Positions 16,854 through 20,784 of a DNA stretch of 20,784 nucleotides are shown piece after piece. Location: positions 1 through 20,784 of the forward strand of contig JBEBHD010000065.1 of assembly GCA_040080915.1 (NCBI GenBank), given 5' to 3'. Source of the stretch: M3007 sp040080915 (lineage in GTDB: Bacteria > Bacteroidota > Bacteroidia > Chitinophagales > Saprospiraceae). The stretch's first letter is position 1; every line of letters starts with the position of its first letter. The translations under genes and the position numbers were made by a program. Under the pieces are notes generated by a model, which saw only the letters and a program-made list of their open reading frames with translations, searched no databases and was not told the DNA's origin.

Positions 16854-17873
16854 ATGAACTACCGATTGTTTGGAAAGTCGGGCCTGCGGGTCTCTGAAAT
16901 CTGTCTGGGTACCATGACCTTCGGCACGGAATGGGGCTGGGGAGCCGACAAGGACGAGAGCCGCCGCATTTTCGACACGTACGCCGGAGCGGGCGGAAAT
17001 TTTTTGGACACCGCCAACCGCTACACCGAGGGCACCAGCGAGCGGTGGTTGGGCGAGTTTGTGAAAAGCGAGCGCCACCATTTTGTGGTGGCCACCAAGT
17101 ACACGTTGCGCGATCAAACGGGCGACCCCAACTTTGCCGGCAACCACCGCAAAAACATGATGCGCTCGGTGGAAGCCAGTCTGCAACGGTTGGACACCGA
17201 GTTTATTGACCTGTTGTGGGTACACGCTTGGGACGGCCTCACGCCGGTGGACGAGGTGTTGCGCGGTCTCGACGATCTGGTGCGCAGCGGCAAAGTACAG
17301 TACATCGGAATTTCCGACACACCGGCGTGGGTAGTCAGCCAAGCCAATACGATGGCCGATCTGCGGGGCTGGACCCCATTTGTTGGACTGCAAATCGAAT
17401 ACTCCTTGCTCCAGCGCGCACCGGAGCGTGATTTATTGCCGATGGCAAAACACTATGGCTTGGCCGTCACACCTTGGGGGGCCATTGGCGGCGGGGCGCT
17501 CACGGGCAAGTACCTCAAGGGCGAATCCGGGCGTGTGGTGCCTGCCAGCGCACGCCGCAGCGACCGCGCCAATGCGATCGCTGCCGTGGTAGTGGAGCAG
17601 GCAGAAAAATTGGGCGTTCCGCCAGTGCAATTGGTCATCAACTGGACACGCCAGCGCGACCCGAGCCAAACGACAATACCGATAGTGGGCGCGAGATCGG
17701 CTGCCCAGTTGCAGGACTCGCTCGGCTGCCTGAATTTTCAAATCCCGCCGGAGACGATACAGGCGCTTGACACGGCCAGCGCCATCGAACTGGGCTTCCC
17801 ACACGAATTTCTTGCTTCCGACAATATCCGAGAGCTCATCTTTGGCGGCCATTACGACAAGATCATCCGCTGA
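16854..17873 (+). CDS. Aldo/keto reductase
   Basis: This 339-residue NAD(P)H-dependent oxidoreductase has an (alpha/beta)8 barrel. It opens MNYRLFGKSGLRVSEICLGTMTFG, as in the AKR7/AKR11-14-like group. The catalytic tetrad is complete: Asp52 and Tyr57 (LDTANRYTEG), Lys82 (ATKYTL) and His124 (LWVHAWD). Cofactor-loop motifs TPWGAIGGGALTGKY and IPIVGARSAAQL are present near the C-terminus. The frame is open upstream as far as a TTG at 16725, but the ATG at 16854 fits the family start. The substrate cannot be read from the sequence; members reduce aldehydes and ketones. It is preceded by the 21-bp inverted repeat and followed by a repeat-rich gap before iscX. Confidence 0.93.
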   Translation: MNYRLFGKSGLRVSEICLGTMTFGTEWGWGADKDESRRIFDTYAGAGGNFLDTANRYTEGTSERWLGEFVKSERHHFVVATKYTLRDQTGDPNFAGNHRKNMMRSVEASLQRLDTEFIDLLWVHAWDGLTPVDEVLRGLDDLVRSGKVQYIGISDTPAWVVSQANTMADLRGWTPFVGLQIEYSLLQRAPERDLLPMAKHYGLAVTPWGAIGGGALTGKYLKGESGRVVPASARRSDRANAIAAVVVEQAEKLGVPPVQLVINWTRQRDPSQTTIPIVGARSAAQLQDSLGCLNFQIPPETIQALDTASAIELGFPHEFLASDNIRELIFGGHYDKIIR

Positions 17874-17884
17874 CCCAAACTATA

Positions 17885-17942
17885 CCCGCCTTCGTCAAAG
17901 CTTCGGCGGGCAACCCAGAAAGGGCAACCACAAGGGTCGCCC
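17885..17942. repeat. Two short hairpins in the gap between reductase and iscX
   Basis: CCCGCC (17885-17890) pairs with GGCGGG (17905-17910). A second stem, GGGC.ACC against GGT.GCCC, spans 17922-17942. The second resembles a short intergenic repeat (GTAGGGGCGACCC on the other strand) that I recall from several bacterial genomes; this is from memory and unchecked. The first could end the reductase transcript, though no T-tract follows. Confidence 0.5.
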
Positions 17943-17947
17943 CTACC

Positions 17948-17977
17948 AACCCGAAACCTCCTAACCCGAAACCTTCT
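17948..17977 (+). repeat. 15-bp tandem duplication just upstream of iscX
   Basis: AACCCGAAACCTCCT (17948-17962) is repeated immediately as AACCCGAAACCTTCT (17963-17977) with one change, and AACCT begins a third unit. It ends 14 bases before the iscX ATG, so it lies in the leader and could affect translation initiation. Confidence 0.65.
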
Positions 17978-17991
17978 AACCTATTCAAAAC

Positions 17992-18240
17992 ATGCCCTTT
18001 AGCGACATTGACAACATGCCCATCCATTGGGCCGACCACGAGGACATCGCCATGAAACTGTACGAGCGTTTTGGCGAGGACTTTAGTGAAAGCAATATTT
18101 ACCGCATCCGCTTCACCGACCTGATCGAGTGGGTTTTACAAATACCCAACTTCGAGGGCGAGCGTGAGGACTGCAACGAAGCACACCTGGAGCAGATCCA
18201 GGCCAAATGGGTTTACGAATGGAGAGACAACAATCGCTAA
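17992..18240 (+). CDS. iscX: IscX-family Fe-S cluster assembly protein
   Basis: This 82-residue acidic protein matches IscX (YfhJ): IHWADHEDIAMKLYERF, then RIRFTDLIEWVLQIPNF and AHLEQIQAKWVYEW. E. coli IscX has 66 residues; the extra length here is at the N-terminus and in the loop around residues 55-65. IscX binds the cysteine desulfurase IscS and iron and tunes cluster assembly. No other isc or suf gene is visible nearby, so it is an orphan here. Its last 34 bases (or 22, depending on the kdsC start) overlap kdsC, indicating co-transcription and probably coupled translation. Confidence 0.88.
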   Translation: MPFSDIDNMPIHWADHEDIAMKLYERFGEDFSESNIYRIRFTDLIEWVLQIPNFEGEREDCNEAHLEQIQAKWVYEWRDNNR

Positions 18241-18791
18241 CGGCCGCCGATCCGGCTTTCGATCCGGCCCCGGAAACCACACTCGAACTGGTTCATCTGT
18301 TCGACAAGTTCGGGGCCGTCCGCGCTTTCATCTTGGACGTGGACGGCGTGCTGACCGACAATTCCGTGCATGTCACCGAAAGCGGCGAGCAATTGCGGCG
18401 CATGAACGTCCGGGATGGTTTGGGGCTGAAACTCGCCCTGAGCAATGGTTTTCCCGTGTGCATCATCACGGGGGGGCGGTCGCAGGGCGTGGCCAAACGC
18501 TTGGCCGCGCTCGGCGTGGAGCACGTTTATTCGGGCGTGGAGGACAAATGGCCGGTGTTTTTGCAGTTCCTGAGCATGTTCAACCTGAAGGCCAGTGAGA
18601 TATGCTACATGGGCGACGACCTGCCTGACCTGCAAATCCTGAAAAAGGTCGGCTTGTCGGCCTGCCCGTCCGATGCCGTAGCGGAAATCCGTTCGACAGT
18701 GGACTATATTTCACCGTACATCGGTGGCTCCGGCTGTGTGCGCGATGTGGTAGAAAAAGTGCTGAAAACGCAGGATAAGTGGGTGTTTTAG
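18207..18791 (+). CDS. kdsC: 3-deoxy-D-manno-octulosonate 8-phosphate phosphatase
   Basis: This HAD-superfamily phosphatase hydrolyses Kdo-8-phosphate to Kdo for lipopolysaccharide core synthesis. In the 194-residue reading the motifs are Asp44/Asp46 (ILDVDGVLTD), Thr88 (IITGGRS), Lys114 (VEDKWPVF) and GDDLPD (136-141). The C-terminal GGSGCVRDVVEKVL matches the KdsC tail that completes the tetramer active site. Two ATGs are possible, 18207 and 18219 (190 residues); AGG five bases before the first slightly favours it, and both overlap iscX in another frame. The first about 35 residues precede the usual KdsC start and are low-complexity. It is convergent with the nuclease gene, with only 51 bases between and no obvious terminator. 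Confidence 0.92.
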   Translation: MGLRMERQQSLTAADPAFDPAPETTLELVHLFDKFGAVRAFILDVDGVLTDNSVHVTESGEQLRRMNVRDGLGLKLALSNGFPVCIITGGRSQGVAKRLAALGVEHVYSGVEDKWPVFLQFLSMFNLKASEICYMGDDLPDLQILKKVGLSACPSDAVAEIRSTVDYISPYIGGSGCVRDVVEKVLKTQDKWVF

Positions 18792-18842
18792 GTTTGGTTT
18801 GTCACATTAGGAACGCGGACGAAATAACTTGTCACACCTGCA

Positions 18843-19823
18843 TTAGGAGTTGAGAATAGCCCGCACATCGTCCAGGCTTAAATCGAACAGAAGGGCCAGT
18901 TGCTCCACTCCCGTACCCGAAGCATGAAGTTGGCGAATCGCGTTAGTCATTTGGCTACGGCTTTTTTGGATCACTTGTTCTTTCTCCGAAATCACTTGTT
19001 CTTTCTCCGAAATCACTTGTTCTTTCTCCGAAATCTCTTGTTCCTTGGATTGGATAATAAACTCCTTCTCAGTGATCAGCCGCTGGTAATCTTTGAATTC
19101 TTCGATCAGGTCATCTTCCGCTTCCATGGTTTCCCGCACGGCCGGGTCAACGATTGCTTTTTGCAGCCTACGGATCATGGGCCGGTATTGCTCGGGCAAA
19201 TCGAGTTCGTTTACGTTCAGGATATGGCGGTCAAGCGTCGCATTAGACTGATCGAATAAGGCCAGCAGTTGTTCTAATTCAGTTCGTCGCCGATTCTTGA
19301 GGTAGGGAATCTGGATGATAATGCTGTCATGTGTTAGGCTTTCGATAAACTCTTCCCGCTCTCGAATTCGCTCGCCGGTGGCCACGTCGGTATAGATGCG
19401 GTTTACTCGAATTACCGGTGCCTTAGCGTATTCCAGTGTGTGCCCAAGGAAGTAAATACTGATGATAGGGAGCGCTTTTCGGTATGGATACTCCTGCTTT
19501 GGCTCCCGCACCATGTTTTCCTTATTGCTGTACTGCTCCCCGAGGTAGCGACGGAATCGCATGATATCCGTGGCGAGCTTTGCCTTTTGCAACTCAAGGA
19601 TAACGAGTTCCTGCTCGCCATTTTCATCAAGAATACAAGCACTGAAATCCATGCGCAGCACCATAAGCAGCTCGCCAACAGGAAAATGATGTTCAGTCGG
19701 GCGAAAGTCCAGCGACACGACTTCTTTGCCGATAATGGCCGACAGCAACAGTTTGGCCATTTTTTCGTCGTTCATCAGGTACTTGAAAACGACATCGTAA
19801 ATAGGGTTGGCAATTTGTACCAT
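18843..19823 (-). CDS. Rpn-type PD-(D/E)XK nuclease family protein (putative transposase family)
   Basis: This 326-residue protein starts at ATG 19823 (MVQIANPIYDVVFKYLMND), the usual opening of the PDDEXK_2/Rpn family; a TTG 24 bases upstream is in frame but overlaps the promoter. The nuclease core keeps Asp59 (MDFSACI) and Glu77/Gln79 (ILELQKAK), the D...ExQ variant seen in these proteins, followed by MRFRRYLGEQY. Family members are annotated as putative transposases or recombination-promoting nucleases and are often multicopy. Residues about 240-290 form a coiled coil containing three exact EKEQVIS heptads (about 264-285). The C-terminus (VEQLALLFDLSLDDVRAIL) resembles the short helical domain common in this family. 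No terminal inverted repeats flank it. Confidence 0.88.
   Translation of the reverse strand: MVQIANPIYDVVFKYLMNDEKMAKLLLSAIIGKEVVSLDFRPTEHHFPVGELLMVLRMDFSACILDENGEQELVILELQKAKLATDIMRFRRYLGEQYSNKENMVREPKQEYPYRKALPIISIYFLGHTLEYAKAPVIRVNRIYTDVATGERIREREEFIESLTHDSIIIQIPYLKNRRRTELEQLLALFDQSNATLDRHILNVNELDLPEQYRPMIRRLQKAIVDPAVRETMEAEDDLIEEFKDYQRLITEKEFIIQSKEQEISEKEQVISEKEQVISEKEQVIQKSRSQMTNAIRQLHASGTGVEQLALLFDLSLDDVRAILNS
18971..19033 (-). repeat. Three exact 21-bp tandem repeats inside the nuclease gene
   Basis: The unit TCACTTGTTCTTTCTCCGAA plus one A is present at 18971-18991, 18992-19012 and 19013-19033, with a decaying fourth unit beyond. It encodes EKEQVIS heptads on minus. As 21 is a multiple of three, copy-number change would alter coiled-coil length without breaking the frame. 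Confidence 0.85.
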
Positions 19824-19842
19824 GGTATACAGGTTTTTGTGA

Positions 19843-19919
19843 GCCAAAGGTAACTGCTACAACCCGGATTTCTGAACGACAGCCTCAGTTCTTGCAACAC
19901 GAATATGTTTACCTTTGGC
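19843..19919. promoter_or_regulatory. Mirrored divergent promoter boxes between nuclease and SGNH hydrolase
   Basis: GCCAAAGGTAA (19843-19853) and TTACCTTTGGC (19909-19919) are a perfect 11-bp inverted pair. Each contains a perfect -7 box TACCTTTG: one on minus (19852-19845), 21 bases before the nuclease ATG, and one on plus (19910-19917), 57 bases before the hydrolase ATG. A TTG lies 15 bases before the plus box (19892-19894); no well-placed -33 TTG is seen for the minus box. Confidence 0.55.
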
Positions 19920-19974
19920 CACAATCGACATAATGCCTCCAGCATTGCCGAATTTTTCCCAACCATGACCTCCT

Positions 19975-20784
19975 ATGAAGTGTCGTATTGCCTTGGCGGC
20001 CTGCCTGCTTTTTTCGCTATCAACTTTCGGTCAAAGCGCCTCAACCGGTAGCCTCGTCGTAGTGGTCATCGGCTCGTCCACAGCAGCCGGGGTGGGTGCC
20101 CGACCCGTAGACAGTGCCTGGGTGCCCCGCCTGGAGGCACACCTGAAAAGCCTCAACCCGGCCAATCAGGTGATCAACCTCGCCAAAAGCGGCTACCAAA
20201 CCTGGCACCTCATGCCTACCGGCACCCGACACCCGGCCAGCCGATCCGCTCCCGATACCCTGCGCAACATAACCCGGGCGCTCAGCCTGAGACCCGATGC
20301 CGTCATCGTCAACCTGCCTTCCAACGATGCCGCCGCAGGTTTTCCGGTTCAGGAACAAATTGCGAATTTTGAGTCCATTGCCTACGCCGCGTGGGCGGCT
20401 GGTGTGCCCGTGTGGTTCACGTCTGTACAACCACGCAACTTCGATCCGGCGAAAATTCATATTCAGTTGCAGGTACTTCTGGCACTTGAAAAGCGCTTCG
20501 AGGGCCAAATCGTCAACTTTTGGGAATCGCTCGCCATGCCGGACGGCAGGCTGACCCCCCGATACGATTCGGGCGATGGCATTCACCTGAACAACGCGGG
20601 CCATGCACTGCTTTTTGAAAAAATTGCCGCACCGGATATTTGGGCGAAAACAACCGAGCGCGAACGAGCACTAGAAATCGCGGATCAGAACCGGGCGCTT
20701 TTTTTGCCTTTGGGCAAAAACGATCTGCGGCATCGCCCGCTGGTGCCCTGCCCAACCCCGCCCCGGCACCTCCACCCCAGCCAG
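19975..20784 (+). CDS. Secreted SGNH/GDSL-family hydrolase, C-terminus beyond window
   Basis: The frame is open from ATG 19975 to the right edge (270 codons, no stop). Residues 1-20 are a signal peptide (ending TFGQ). The SGNH blocks are present: block I VVVIGSSTAAG with Ser35 in the nucleophile position, block II Gly73 (NLAKSGYQT), block III Asn118 (NLPSND) and block V Asp201/His204 (DGIHLNNAGH). The family hydrolyses esters, for example acetyl groups on polysaccharides or lipids; the substrate here is unknown. The catalytic domain ends near residue 225. The remaining visible part is Pro/His-rich and may be a linker to further domains. A run of seven T at 20699-20705 is a place where a sequencing error could shift the frame; codon use downstream still favours the given frame. 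It is divergent from the nuclease gene. Confidence 0.82.
   Translation, partial: MKCRIALAACLLFSLSTFGQSASTGSLVVVVIGSSTAAGVGARPVDSAWVPRLEAHLKSLNPANQVINLAKSGYQTWHLMPTGTRHPASRSAPDTLRNITRALSLRPDAVIVNLPSNDAAAGFPVQEQIANFESIAYAAWAAGVPVWFTSVQPRNFDPAKIHIQLQVLLALEKRFEGQIVNFWESLAMPDGRLTPRYDSGDGIHLNNAGHALLFEKIAAPDIWAKTTERERALEIADQNRALFLPLGKNDLRHRPLVPCPTPPRHLHPSQ

Noticed and set aside
18843..19823. Complete insertion sequence around the PD-(D/E)XK gene
   Set aside because: No terminal inverted repeats or target duplications were found; the inverted pair at 19843-19919 is better explained as divergent promoters.

Overview
The window looks like a chromosomal segment from a GC-rich member of the Bacteroidota, most likely Saprospiria or a close relative. 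Evidence: type IX secretion (T9SS) sorting domains end two exported proteins; there is a very large cell-surface RHS/YD protein with a Bacteroidota-style N-terminus; several upstream regions carry the TAnnTTTG -7 box of this phylum; and there is an OmpA protein with thrombospondin type 3 repeats. Two genes run off the window, one at each end. No rRNA, tRNA, CRISPR array or intact insertion sequence was seen.

Layout. Positions 1-8445 hold a minus-strand cluster read right to left: a small helix-turn-helix protein, a secreted YWTD beta-propeller with a T9SS sorting domain, and a giant RHS protein (2,311 codons visible) whose C-terminal tip is cut by the left edge. GC falls from about 62% to about 43% just after the RHS core, the usual sign of an exchangeable polymorphic-toxin tip. 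Positions 8446-8893 hold a long imperfect hairpin and no gene. Next come an OmpA/TSP3 outer-membrane protein (minus), a 162-bp palindromic element, a terminator and a 48-residue charged protein with its own promoter (minus), and a TerC-family membrane protein (minus). A divergent 1,366-residue secreted subtilisin-like protease with FnIII-like, adhesin-like, PKD and T9SS modules follows on the plus strand.

After the protease there is a second copy of the 162-bp element, then a perfect 21-bp inverted repeat in the leader of an aldo/keto reductase. A short repeat-rich gap leads to iscX (Fe-S assembly) overlapping kdsC (Kdo biosynthesis). A PD-(D/E)XK (Rpn-type) nuclease gene lies convergent to kdsC. 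It is separated by mirrored promoter boxes from a divergent SGNH/GDSL hydrolase that runs off the right edge.

How the genes relate: envelope and surface biology dominates (OmpA, RHS, YWTD propeller, protease, SGNH hydrolase, kdsC). The most distinctive items are the HTH-propeller-RHS cluster with its AT-rich tip, and the paired palindromic elements, whose sequence differences include three compensatory base-pair changes.
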